64,000 bases of DNA, from positions 20,328 to 84,327 of the forward strand of contig JACCGJ010000619.1 of NCBI GenBank assembly GCA_013407085.1, written 5' to 3'. The translations under genes were made by a program, and so were the position numbers. Numbering within the stretch: position 1 is the stretch's first letter; each line of letters starts with the position of its first letter. The notes beneath the pieces are model-generated. The model did not search any database. It saw only the letters and a list, made by a program, of their open reading frames with translations, and was not told where the DNA came from. The DNA comes from Atriophallophorus winterbourni (taxonomy: Eukaryota > Platyhelminthes > Trematoda > Plagiorchiida > Microphallidae). This document shows positions 20,619 through 32,300 of this stretch, piece after piece.

Positions 20619-21019
20619 ACCAGAAATATATGGTCTAGCACTACACACAAAATGGCAAAAATGGAAAGAACTCACTAAAAGACCAAAGGAGCAAATGTCC
20701 AAATAAAGATCCAAAGAAGTCCAACGATAGCAAAATAATCCACACAGGAAAAGTCCAAGAGATGATGGAATCCAAGGTGCAGAAGGTGCTAAAATGTTGG
20801 AGGATCCGTTAATCACATTCCGGCACGCGGCGACCCACGCAAACTCCGCAATCGCGGAAGAAGACAAAGTCTGTGTTCCAAATTGTATTAACCGCCAAAA
20901 AGTGTATTGTACAAGCATTGATACAAATGAAGTGTACATGGCCGAAAAAGGAATAATCATACAAGGCCAAAAATTTATGTACAAAAAACTAAGATACAAA
21001 ATGAATGCAGTTCGCTACA
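20611..21019 (-). repeat. 5' terminal repeat of TRIM-like element
   Basis: Partner of 19757-20166, with the same TG...CA ends. It contains a short open plus-strand frame (PNCINRQKVYC and onward) common to both repeats, which I take to be fortuitous. Confidence 0.85.
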
Positions 21020-21189
21020 GTCTATTTCGAATGCAAATATTACCGCTTCTTGACTACAGTACTATAGCCTATTCTTAAATGTCTAAGCGTGACAGTATGC
21101 TCTCAGAATGCCTATAACGCCATGGCTACGTAGAAATCGTTTAAATTTTTGTGTTTTTCAAAATAATTATGGACCACCAAGTTAAGTTT

Positions 21190-21420
21190 TGGGTCTACAA
21201 TGCGATTTCAAGATTACAATAGCTTTCTTCCAGGGAGCGTTTGTAGGAAAGGGGAATATCGAGGGTTCCGCCTTTTGTGGTTTTAAGGGAGTATTAGGCG
21301 GACTTGTTGTAGCTGGGACCACAGACAGCTACTTCTGCAACGGTTTTGGGATTCTGAGAGGGACGTGGAGGAGAACACTGGCGTTACTTATAACAATTTC
21401 GCTTCTTAAAGTAAGTTTTT
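21190..21420 (-). pseudogene. Possible LINE ORF1 fragment (Pro-rich)
   Basis: The minus-strand frame reads VPLRIPKPLQK, stop, then SPPNTPLKPQKAEPS. This is compositionally like the Pro/Lys-rich linker of the family C ORF1. Weak support only. Confidence 0.25.
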
Positions 21421-21463
21421 CTTCGGATTTCATGCAATCTGCGCATAGTCATGTAAGCCATCG

Positions 21464-23060
21464 ATGGGCTGTATAAACCTTAAAGTGAGTCGGCGCGATT
21501 CAGGTAACTGTTTAGAAACTCACGAGTGCAGAGCACCTCCCTTTAGCTCGGTGGAGATTAATCAGGAAATGGTCACCACAGTTCTGTCGCAGCTAGACAA
21601 AACTAAGTCGGCTGGCCCCGACGGCATACATCCGGCTATTCTTCAACCGCTCGCGAATATAGTTAGCCTTGCAATCAGAAATCTTTTCGAAGCTACCTTA
21701 CTCCAGGGTATACTACGGGATGATTGGAAACGAGCGGCGGTAATAGCCATATACATAAAGGGTCCCATTTCGGATGTACGCAACTACAGGCCAGTAAGCC
21801 TGACAAGCATTCTTTGCAAGTGCTTGGAAAAAATCATTCGGCACCAGGTATGTAAACATTTGGTAGCCAATTCCTTACTATCCGATGCCCAGCACGGATT
21901 CTGGAAAGGAAGGTCCTGACTAACCAATCTTCTAAGCTTTCTGGACGAAGTGACATTACGCCTCGATGAAGGGAGAGTAGTCGAAGTCTGCTATCTTGAT
22001 TTTCAAAAAGCATTTGACTCGGTGAACCATAGGTACCTTCTGCACAAACTAAGTATGTGTGGCGTCACAGGTGACCTACATCGATGGTTAGACAGCTTCT
22101 TAACTAATCGCACTAACTATGTTAGAATTGCAGGGGAGTGCTCGCAGGAATCACTGATTCTCAGTGGAGTGCCTCAAGGCTCGGTGCTTGGTCCATTACT
22201 TTTTTCTTATTTTTGTAAACGACCTGGCAGCGTGCTTGAGTTCACGCTGCTTCCTGTTTGCTGATGATGTTAAGATCCTAGGAACCGACGGTAGAGATAC
22301 GCTTATCTCTGATTTAGAAAAAGTAATCGAGTGGACAAAGACCTGGTACTTGCCACTAAACCTGGGGAAGAGCTGTCTTCTGACGACTGATTTAGCGACA
22401 ACCCAACTAGAAGTTGGAGAAGGAACTATCAGAATAGCGGCTGCTCAGAAAGTGAAGGATCTTGACATTACTATAACAGGCGATTTTAAATGGGCTACTC
22501 AATGTGCCGAAGCTGCAAACAAGGCTCGCAGAGAATTGTTCAGACTTCGCTCAGCGTTATCTTGCCGAAAACCTTCAATCTTCATCCCCTTATACAAAGT
22601 AGTCGTGCGGCCTCACTTGGAGTACTGCGTTCAATCCTATGCACCGTACTTAAAAAAGGATATAGCATGTCTCGAAAGGGTCCAGCGCCTTGCGACTAGG
22701 ATGGTTGAGGGTCAGGCAGGTAAAACTTATGAGGCTAGACTCAAGGACTTCGGTTTGTTCTCACTAAAGAGACGGCGGCTGCGAGGTGACCTAATAGAAG
22801 CCTTCAAGATTCTAAAGGGTCTTACAGGTGATAATCTTACTGAAATCCTTAAACTTGCACCTAAAGCAGCTACAAGAGGTAATTCCATGAAACTTCTTAA
22901 GAGTAGGCCCAGGTTGCTGGCACGTGAGCACTTTTTCAGCAACCGTGTGGTCAACTTCTGGAACAAGCTCCCAGATTGTGTAGTAAGCCTCCTAAATGTG
23001 TTGAGCTTTAAAAGGGAATTAGACGTTAAATGGCCTATCATATTTCCGCATATTGTCTAA
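21464..23060 (+). pseudogene. 5'-truncated CR1/Jockey-like LINE ORF2, two lesions
   Basis: RT and C-terminal domain of a LINE. It has KTKSAGPDGIHPAIL (21598), DWKRAAVIAIYIKGP, VRNYRPVSLTSIL, QHGF, YLDFQKAFDSVNH, the full SGVPQGSVLGPLLF box, and after a frameshift at about 22205 an intact FADD. The C-terminal domain has VVRPHLEYCVQSYAPYLKKD. Only two defects are visible: TGA at 21917-21919 and the frameshift in a T-rich run. The stop at 23058-23060 is followed by an A-rich tail. No endonuclease is present, as expected of a 5'-truncated insertion. It is the least decayed RT in the window after 9479-11953. Confidence 0.88.
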
Positions 23061-23099
23061 TAAAAAAAACTTTATAAAAAAACAAAAAAACGTATTTTT

Positions 23100-23215
23100 A
23101 CATTTTTATCATATCTGTCTAGGCCTGGACAACCTGACAGTAAATTAGCCCACATGCAGTCTATGACTGTTTTTCACTTTACCTCAACTAGGCTAGTGAT
23201 TTCATACACCACACA
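23100..23215 (-). repeat. R1 repeat, diverged
   Basis: Minus-strand R1 head: GTCTAGGCCTGGACAACCTG, then CAGTCTATGACTG, then the TTTCATAC boundary. Confidence 0.6.
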
Positions 23216-23250
23216 TTGTTCACGCATATTATTGCATTGTTTCCTGGATA

Positions 23251-23460
23251 GCTGACCTCTCACCGTGCTGGTGAAGAGAAACCCTACCTTACTTTCCAGT
23301 TATTCGGAAGCAAGAACGTGTGAAAAGTACGAACGGTATACTCGATATCGAAGTGCCGGGTGCTCAACCGCATACCGTCGAAGGAAATCTGGGCGCGTGA
23401 TTGGCTTTTAGCCACCTTCAGCTCTGTGCAACTTGAACTTGAACTTGAACTTGACCCAGA
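23251..23460 (+). repeat. R2 SINE-like repeat, copy 3 with hexamer tail
   Basis: Head AGCTGACCTCTCACCGTGCT. It ends CTGTGCAACTTGAACTTGAA with four CTTGAA units. Best-preserved copy of R2. Confidence 0.65.
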
Positions 23461-25069
23461 ACATTTGTGATATGCCCAAATCAGGTACACGTCGCACTCT
23501 ATACCTTAAGAAACCTTTTTCTTCCCGCTAGAGCAGAAGCAAAGAGAAGAATTTTGTATCATTTTCCACATTTATTCGAGGAACTCACAAAAAATATTAT
23601 TACTTTATCCTTTAAATGTTTCTACGGTAACTAAGACAATGGTCCTTGAAACCACATGGATGTGTTTTCGTGTAAAATTTAATATTTATGCAAATTTTCA
23701 TGTATTCAGTTTCATGGTCACCGTTACAAGCATGGTCGAAAGAATGAGATGATTTTCATTTTTATTAATAATAACTGGTTATCGTGGTTGTAATAATTCA
23801 GTATTGCTTATTTTAATGCTATATTAAAGTAAATCTAGTTCATATTCTAATAACCTTTTCAAGTTACAAATAAAATGTGTCTCAAAAGCTCATTGGATCT
23901 TATTTTGTTGTGATTTCCTGTAATCGAACGTTTTTAACTTCATTCATATCAATGAAGATAAATGTCTAATTTTACCATTAATACATTACTGAACCAATAA
24001 TTCTTAATTTCCTTCTAACAGATAAGTTCAGTTCACTTGACACAATACCGGAATCGGTTGATAAGCCGATTGAGCGCAGAGAATTTAATTAACGCAATGC
24101 TTCTGACGAGCACTCACCACTGCTAAAATTGGTTCTTTTTGTTTTGATATCTTCGATGTACGCAATAGGTTACAGCAAGTTCAACTGTTGATATTCGTAG
24201 ATTTTTATACATGCGTATATTTTTCCAACAGACATTTGTACATCTCGAGGCGCTAAACAGTTGCCATTCTTAGCCACTGGCCTAAAATAAATGCGGTTAT
24301 GCTGACTATGCACGTAGACCCGCAAGTTCGGCCCTAGCAGTAGGGTAATTTGCTCAAGTAATTAATATTACTCTCCTCAAGATACTGGATAAAGTTAATC
24401 ATGATATGCTCAAACATTCATTGCTGCTGCTAGTATCTTACAAATATCTTATATTCTAAACTACCGACAGCGCAGCGTTCATCATACAGTATACTGTCAA
24501 TTTAAAGTTTATAACCATATAATTGAACCTTTGCCAATAATTTTCCACCTATTTTAAAGATGAGCATATAACTTGATTCAACAAACAATAATTAACTACA
24601 ACAAGTGTATCAAACTTAAAATTTAAATGCATTTTGGTGCATTTTCGGTGAGTCACCTGATTTCAAATCGACATTCTGATATGAAGTTGACTGTAGAGTT
24701 GGCTCTCACTAGAGACTAAATTTTGCACTTGGTTTAGTGTTAAAGTTTCATTTGGAACTTATCTAAATCGCTTTCCGTCTTCGTTTTCATTCTAATCGTA
24801 AACGTATACATTCGACTTTCTCGATTTCTAAAATCATCAAGGGCCAAAATTAAGTAGCTTAAATAGCAGTAGCACCTTCATAATATTCTTTCATCGTTGT
24901 ATCCAAAAGGAGAACTCTATCAATATCTCTACTTCAGCTGTTTTTTTGAATGCCACAACCATTTATGATAAGTATGAGAACAAAAAGCAAAACCGGTCCC
25001 TAAAAATCTTTGCCCGATAGTGTGATGAGTATATCCACTATGTGTCAATACAGCTATGGTGCCACTATC
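23461..25069. other. No gene recognised
   Basis: About 1.6 kb of AT-rich sequence without long frames or a recognisable repeat. Confidence 0.5.
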
Positions 25070-26210
25070 AAGCTAAACAAGCTATCTAGTATTGTGCCCG
25101 CATTTGAAATGCGTTTTGCACCTTTAAGTGCAGTGTTTTGCTGCAGGACATCGACTTATCAAACAGCACTTTATTACTTGACAATCAGGCGCTTGAAATT
25201 GTAGATCGCTTTAAGTATATCGGTAGTTGTATCAATAATTCTGCATCGTTAGATGACGAGGTATTGGCACGCATTTCTATAGCGACCGTAGCATTCCGCA
25301 ACCTAGGACACCTCTGGCGTCAGAAAGGACTGTCTCTGTTACTCAAGGGTAGAGTCCATAAAGCGACAGTTCGTACTGTGTTACTGTATGAGTGCGAAAC
25401 CTGGACCCTACGTAAATAACACTTTCAGCGTCTCCAAATATTTGACAACTGATGTCACTGCAACATTCTAGGAGTTAGTTGTTACGATCGCATACGCACC
25501 AATGCTCTACGAAATAAGTTATTAGGTAGTAATGTTGATATAGAGAAGCAAATCAACCTGCATAGGTTACGCTGGTTGGGTCATGTTTTACGGATAACGG
25601 ACCACCGACTTCCGAAACAGATTTTTTTATTGACACCACATTCCGATTGGCGTAAATCTCGGGGTGGCCAAACCGTCACATGGCATAAGCAGTCAAAAAC
25701 CCTTACTAGTAACCTTTCCAAATTCGGCGCAGCGCGTCTTCCAGGCTGGTGTCCCCGCGATCAGATATCGCAATGGCTAGTTACGCTTTAGGATATGTCC
25801 AAAAACCGTGTTCAATGGCAGTCTTGCACTGAGCATCTTCTTGGAGTGTTTGCTTAACCTTGTATGTTGTCAAGCGAAATGACGAGAAAAGTTTGTTATG
25901 ATGCATGACAGTGAAAGCCGCAAGGAAGCTGCCATGCTGATGTCGCTCTACTCGTTCACGAAACTTGTTTGAATGCATGTTCCATTCGAGATGTAGGCAC
26001 CTCTACCCCGTTTGTTTGTGGTTACTCTTCTATAGAATCCGTAGCTATTTAAGTCCCACCCTTTCCCATCTTTTAGGATTTTACTTTTTCATGGTTGTGT
26101 GGCAGTTAAGCATTCGGTACGCGCTACCGGTGTAATGCTGTCTGTGATGATAATGATGATAATGAAACGATAATAAAAATAATGAATTTTCGATAATAAA
26201 CAAAGTGATA
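25070..26210 (+). mobile_element. RTE/SR2-like LINE, 3' end
   Basis: Encodes the post-catalytic part of an RTE reverse transcriptase: DRFKYIGSCINNSASLDDEV, VLLYECETWTLRK, and after a stop INLHRLRWLGHVLRI and RGGQTVTW. A 3'UTR of about 340 bp follows and ends in GATGATAATG-type simple repeats, the usual RTE terminus. Frameshifts and stops are present. The same 3'UTR occurs on the minus strand at 42362-42660 and 51611-51822. Confidence 0.82.
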
Positions 26211-27410
26211 CGATGCATACAAGTTTCCGGCGGTTTTCAATACTATGTGTAATTGAAGCTTACCTCAGTATACTTTGGCCAACTGCGCAATGTGCCTCAA
26301 ACACACGAATACAATGACTAAAAAAGAATGTCACTAACCATGTTTTTTAGACATATCCGCCGATTAGCCAACCATTGCAATATTGGATCGTGTGAGATTT
26401 CCTGTGCGTAGTTATGCCAAGTTACTAAACGATACATTTAGCTGTTATTCTGTAACAGGTATCCGATAACGCACCCTCCTATTGATCGAGATTTAGCTTG
26501 CTGACCAAGCTGATATGTACAACACTAATGAACGTTTGTGTGTATAATACACTTTAGAAGGTCTTTTTCTCAGCTAAGACCAACTAAACGTCTTTATTGC
26601 TTTCGCGAATTACTTGAAGTTATTGTGCAAATTTATAGGTTTAATCCTGTTTTCACCCTATAATGCACACATCCAGAAAGACATCTTTGTAAGATAGACC
26701 TTTGAATGTTACCATTAGTCTGGTTTCGCTCACCAACAACACAGAATGCCTGGATGAGATAATGTTGAATAGGTTAATATTGCACAGAGATGGAATGCAT
26801 TAGGATATGTGAACCGCATTTTGTCTCTGAAGAACATTAGATATTTATTTTAGTGAAAACGTTGCTTTTACCCTTAGCCTAAATACAAATCCCTGTCACA
26901 TGTCTAATTCAAATTAAGTTGCCCACAACGTTTCAGATTAGGAATTTCGAATTTCAAGTTGTTGTTTCCTGCTAGTTTTATAATGTGTATACAGTTGAAA
27001 TTATTTGGGAATATCGAAAATTGCAAGTGCACTCAACAGTCATATGGAATTTTGAACAACGCCCCTTGTATGATTCAAGAAATTTAGTTCATCAGCGTAA
27101 TCAGCGCTCATTATGTTTACATGAGTTTGCGGGACAAAATATTTCGAAATTTAAGTAAGTAATAATGAATATTTACTTCGAGATTACCGTTTCGCTTCTA
27201 TAATGTCTAAAAGTTAGGCGAAGATTTGATTTGTCACACACATACGACTAATTAGAAAAACTATATGCTGTCAGTAGGAAATGCCAATGCGATTTGTGAA
27301 CCGAGTGGTACTTGATAATCTTTATGGTTTGCTCAACAAACGTGGACTACAAAAACGTAGTTCACTATATTTTAGATCAGATTTTTTCCACAAAATGAAA
27401 ATCCTTATTC
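26211..27410. other. No gene recognised
   Basis: AT-rich intergenic sequence; no supportable feature. Confidence 0.5.
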
Positions 27411-27414
27411 GTTT

Positions 27415-27525
27415 ATTAAGAGCATGGTATGTAGGTATGGAAGCACAAGGCAAATCCAGGCTAATTACCACAGACTTATAGACAGTACATGAACTGAGAT
27501 ACTGTCAGGTTGCTTAGGCATGGAT
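27415..27525 (+). repeat. R1 repeat, strongly decayed
   Basis: Keeps GGAAGCACAAGGCAAATCCAGG and GAGATACTGTCAGGTTGC in the R1 order, so it is an old copy. Confidence 0.5.
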
Positions 27526-27874
27526 GTATAATTGTACAGAAAATATGTACTGCGTGGTTGGCACCGTGAAAAATGATTAGTCGCATGTAATCAGCGGTTA
27601 TACGTTGCATTTTTACTGCTTATATATTGTGGTGCTTACATCCATATCCCACACTGCTTATCTTATTAGGTATAAGTAAGCTAATACTATTTTAGCTCAT
27701 TTGCATTCTATGACTGTGCAGCACTTTTTATAACTTCATACGACAGCTGGTTAGCAACGCAGCTAAATACGAAATCCATGATCTCATCAGACACTGATTT
27801 TTGAGGTTATTCTACCAACGATCGCTTTTACCCAATCTGGCACATCACCGGCGAGCAAACTAACTTAAAGTCAT

Positions 27875-27925
27875 GCGGATCCTGATGAGTGCAAACACCA
27901 CCAAGCCGGTCGTGATTTATGTGCG
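27875..27925 (+). repeat. Decayed R3 repeat with ruined hammerhead-like core
   Basis: CCTGATGAGTGCAAACACC then AAGCCGGTCGTG aligns with the R3 core at 35106-35140 (CCTGATGACGGCAAACAGCC, GAAACCGGTAGTG). The GAAA element is lost, so no ribozyme is expected. Confidence 0.4.
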
Positions 27926-28599
27926 ATGGAAATGCATGAAAACGAGCATTTTAACTTTAGAAATTTCGCCATTTTATCTTCTCAAATGGACGTAGGACAC
28001 AAATGATAAAACGTTTTAAATGATTGTAGGTGTTTGGAGATCGGTAGACAAATGAGTATTGGGTGCATATGTGGCTGGTAAACGCGAATTCGGCTTCTAA
28101 TACTGATCTGTTCTCTATAACAGAGAATATCTTACAATAACAATGAGAAAATATATGTCACCAGACTTTGATTTGATTTTACATATTGTTCCGTTCAGTT
28201 TGCCCAAGACAGATTACAGCTGAGTTGCTGAAATTGGAAAACCGCTCAATAGCAAACATCAGTTGCACAGACGGTTGAATGACAGATTTTTTCTGGTTAA
28301 CAAATAATCATGACTATTCAGACCAATTAATTGACCTGCAGTTGGTCAGGGAAATTAACAAATCTCACTTGTAGTAAGCCGCTACATACCACTCTAATAT
28401 CCAATGAGCTTTAATATGAAATAAACTGGAGAATTCAGGCAACGTTTATTCAAACTGTAAAATTCAAATCCATACTTTTCTAGAACGTAGACGTGAACCC
28501 GAATATGTTAAATCTCTTATGGGCCCTGAACAGCCTTATTAGTGAATCGTAGCCCCAGTAGCCCATTTCGCATAACGAACTATACACTACAAAAGCTGA

Positions 28600-28672
28600 A
28601 GCAGCTTCTCAGTCGTTAGAGCATACTATCGTCGGCCATATAAACCGGTCACGAGTTTTCTGCTTTTCACAC
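28600..28672 (+). pseudogene. tRNA-like sequence (D-arm match)
   Basis: TCTCAGTCGTTAGAGCAT is close to the A-box/D-arm of eukaryotic tRNAs (GCTCAGTCGGTAGAGCAT), and GGTCACGAGTTTTC follows at about the right distance for a damaged T-arm. No full cloverleaf forms by eye, so at most this is a tRNA pseudogene or SINE head. Confidence 0.25.
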
Positions 28673-28679
28673 GTTAAAA

Positions 28680-29386
28680 ATTGTTTGCATGCTACCGTGG
28701 AGCCAGCTTTATCTTGATTTATTGTGCTTTTGTTAATGCTGATTTGAGTGCCGCTTCCGAAAAATCCGGGCGACGAAAACATTTTAAGATAGTTTGTGTT
28801 AGCGGTTTAACTGCACGCTATTTTAATAATAGTATATTGTTTGTATATGTATCTCAGTATTCTTGACGCCCTCTGATTTCAGGCCCGTATTTTTAATTTC
28901 CACCAGATAGCACTTGAACTTGGCGAAAACCTAAAACAGTAATAGAATCAATACTTTTTGAAAATCCTATTTTCTTTTGAACCACTCGAACGTGCAACTG
29001 ACTAAAACATCTGAAGGTAGCATGATACAATATATATGGCATCAAGAGTTTATTGCTTTTTATTCTAGCCGTCTAAATAGAGTGTTAATCAACAGTTACT
29101 CTTCTGAAACCGAAGGGGAAATTTTCAAACGCACTTTCTTTTCATGCAATCTGCCATCGTTCCAAGCTTACTGAAATTTACCTCGCTGCCTCAATCTGAC
29201 CGCATAAAACATTCCGAAACATGCATTAAAGTATAAGTTCATTTGACGCTAGCAACAATAATAATGCATGTTACAACGATAGCACACTCCAGACTAATAA
29301 AATGAACCCAAAACGATTTCGAGAATCAAACAATCTACAAATTTCATGGAAGCAATGTGGATATTGCGAAATCTTTTTACTTTCAG
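28680..29386. other. Upstream region of PCCB
   Basis: No gene seen. A pyrimidine-rich tract ending TTTTTACTTTCAG (29374-29386) sits directly before the PCCB start codon. Confidence 0.5.
29374..29386 (+). promoter_or_regulatory. Splice acceptor abutting the PCCB start codon
   Basis: TTTTTACTTTCAG ends immediately before ATG 29387. It is either the acceptor of a 5'UTR intron or a spliced-leader trans-splice acceptor, which flatworms use. The sequence alone cannot distinguish these. Confidence 0.55.
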
Positions 29387-32300
29387 ATGTTAGCCTCGCG
29401 ATGTCTTCGAGTTTTTCCTGCCTCGCGAATCATTCGTTTACGCAACATATCTGGTTCTGCGAATACTTTGGAAGTTCGAAAAAAAATTGAAGACACTCGT
29501 GAAAAAATTAAAATTGGTGGAGGCCAAAAGCGTATCGATGCTCAGCATAAACGCGGGAAGCTTACGGCTCGTGAGAGAATCGCTTTGCTAGCGGATCCAG
29601 ACAGCTTTTTCGAATACGACGCTTTCATGGAACATGACTGTCACGATTTTGGTATGCAAAAACAAATTATCACCGGCGACAGTGTCGTTACTGGGCATTG
29701 TAAAGTGAATGGTAAAACTGTTTATCTGTTCAGGTACGTCATGATGTGTTAAGTATCTCTACACATTAAAATGCTGATAATATATAGTGATGCTGTTAAA
29801 ATCTTATATAAAATACGGTTTTCTGACACAAATGTGCACTTGCAACAGTTGTTCGATGCAAGTAAGGTTTGGGAGAAAAGCATCCGGGAAGTATTATGGC
29901 GGTTAACGCTATTTTAATCTTCCACGTCAATTTCAATTATAACCCACTGTATCTTCATCAAAGTACAATTGTAGTAGACTGACTACTACAATAACGCCCC
30001 AAGAATGTAGGAGAAATCGTACAGGACAATGAAGATTGTATCCCGGTAGCCAAAACGTATACAACGGGACAGATGAGCATTCAGGTAGCACGCGTGAACG
30101 GATAAGATGTCAATGTCAGTAGTTTTTAAGGTCCGGTAAAATAGTTGTTGCACAGCCCCTTCCGGTCAGAGACTTCTGGTTAGGAATTGACAATCGAATG
30201 GGCAAAGCGGTGCTGGGTCATTCCAGGTGGGAACGAAATATCTCAGCAACCAGTCACTCCGAAGTCAGCCAAGGCACTTGATCTGATGGGTCGATCGCCG
30301 GTGGTGGTCGAGGTAGGGTACACAAAGAACCGACCCAGACAACGCCGAGTCACGTCTCACATAGGTTGAACGTGCTGCCGGAGCCGTTTCACATTAAGTG
30401 AACGTGCTGCTTGCGCGAATCGCCCGTCTGGCATGGTCTTTGTACGAACCCATTAGGAGCCGATGTAGGCGCATCCGTGGCCTGACAACCAAGAACCGGA
30501 TTCCTCGAAAACACAGTCCATGCTGAGAATTTCCTGCATCCCCAGGGTTGATGGCAAACGGCCTCGCCTGGAGAAAACTGTGTGACGTGTTGGACGGTGA
30601 GTGTTCATGGCTGGTGCTATCGGGTTGATTAGCGAGAAGCATCGGCTGTATGTGGATGGCGTGTGCCACGGTTGCATCAGTGAAAAGGGTGCATGTGTAC
30701 CTGAGGGGGTAATTAGAAAAAATGTTACTGTGGTACATGGGCTTAAGGCCACGAACTAGTGATAAAGATGAGGTACAAAAATGCACGGGAATACGGCAAT
30801 CGGTATAAACGTGTTAAATATTCCCCACATAATCGGCGAACCTTACGGGCTGCCATTTGGCGCGCCAGGTTTTTTGCTGGCAGGGTCTGAGTTAGTAGTG
30901 TGTGGGTAGTAAGGGTTATCACCGGTGGTGCTGAGGTTGTCCGTCGGTCTTGTGGATTAATCGAATCAACTGTATCGTCCATGATCGCCGGTTTGACTCT
31001 GTCAATCGAAATAGAGTTATGCCTACTGTCGCGGTCAATCACAAGTGTTTTGAGAACTGCTGAAGTATCCTAAACGGTCCGACATACGGAGGTTGAAGAG
31101 GTTACTACACTGTCCTTTCGAAGAAAAACAGACTGGCGTGTACCATTTCCGTTGGAACGTGGGATGGTTTGTCCTGTAGCTGCGGGGTGGTGGGTGGAAA
31201 CTGCTCATATACTGTCGCAAGCGCGCCACGTAATCTCCATAGGCAATTGGTGATAGCATAGGCTGGGCGACATACTCTTCACATAACGCGATGGTACGAG
31301 GACAATCGGAAGGACTTCGGTCCAAATAGTACCCCCATGCGCCATTAGTGCGGCCTCGAGTTGCCTATGCGATCGTTACACCATACCATTCGCCGCAGGG
31401 TGGCAAGCAGTAGTTCGGTTATGTTAGCAACCCAGTGTAACCAGAAATTTACTGAAGGCTCCATCGAAATGGGAACCTCGTTCCGTTGTAACAATACCCG
31501 GGCAACCGAACTGTGCCCCCCCAACGTTCGAAGAGAGTGCGCAACTGTCTCGAAAGAGCAGTTGTGTAGCGGAATGGCCTCGGGGAATCTGGTTAAACGC
31601 TCAATGCAGGTTAGGATGTATGTACGGCCACGTGAAGTTGGTAATAGCCCGACTAGATTAACGTGGATGTGAAAGAAACGCTCATCCGGTTCATCAAAAT
31701 TCCTACTGGACTGTTGGTTTGTTGGTGGATTTTCTTGCGTTGGCATTCACTGCACGCTTTACTTCATTGTCGAACGTCCATAGTGGCTTTCGGCCAGATA
31801 AATCTACCCGTAATTCGTGTAACACTAGCACGAACGGAAAAGATGTCAAAGTTATTAGTTTTTAATTTCCGGTAAAACACAGTTGTTACACACTAAATCG
31901 GACGTGGTTTAATTGCAAATATTGAGTGCAAACGAAGACACCATGTTTGTTACAGTACCCAATGAGACTAGTGATTCAGCTGCGTTGCTCACGCTTATCA
32001 ACTCTATCTATAAACACTTGCCGAACAAATCTTTATAATAAATACCCTTCCAAACACCGTTTATACTAACTTCTGATTGCCATTCCCTGTTTCTCCTGAA
32101 CTACGTATATTCATGAGGTGGGGATAGTGGGTTTTGTTGTGACGATTCTAGAATTTCTAATATCGATAAAAAGTCGACACATTGGTCACTGTTACATATT
32201 CCTAGAGCCAAAGCTTGAACTTTATCTTATAACCAAAGTAATGTGCTGCTCACATCCCCATCCCTTACACACCACTACCGGTTTCAGGCTGTTTGCCATC

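Larger units (their letters stand above)
19757..21019 (-). mobile_element. TRIM-like non-autonomous LTR element
   Basis: Two direct repeats of about 410 bp (19757-20166 and 20611-21019), roughly 97% alike, both starting TGTAG and ending CTACA, flank a 444-bp interior. The 4-bp target duplication GTCT (possibly AGTCT) lies at 19753-19756 and 21020-21023. Removing the element plus one GTCT restores a continuous LINE reading frame. Read on the minus strand, the interior has a TGG-starting stretch 4 nt after the 5' repeat (possible primer-binding site, 20606-20594), a small ORF, and a purine run GGTGGGGGAG (20179-20170) three bases before the 3' repeat. There is no reverse transcriptase or integrase, so it would depend on another element. 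Confidence 0.85.
19340..21190 (+). mobile_element. LINE family B ORF2 fragment, interrupted by a TRIM-like element
   Basis: Translation before 19757 (SDLGFEYFPSPNL, ARGIQNFGMNNRKFLKRECRLS) and after 21019 (LFRMQILPLLDYSTIAYS, then KRDSMLSECL) joins seamlessly. It aligns with family B ORF2 (RDLGFRYFSSLNF, RARQNFGLINHKFLLREC, ALYKMKVLPILDFCNIIYS). The 1263-bp insert between is a separate element. The upstream part (19340-19640) is frame-shifted. Confidence 0.8.

Noticed and set aside
26140..26190. GATGATAATGATGATAATGAAACG resembling a hammerhead core
   Set aside because: It is the simple-repeat tail of an RTE LINE; no stem II or stem I pairing is possible.
31361..31672. Plus-strand ORF in PCCB intron 1
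   Set aside because: Antisense of the Gypsy integrase.
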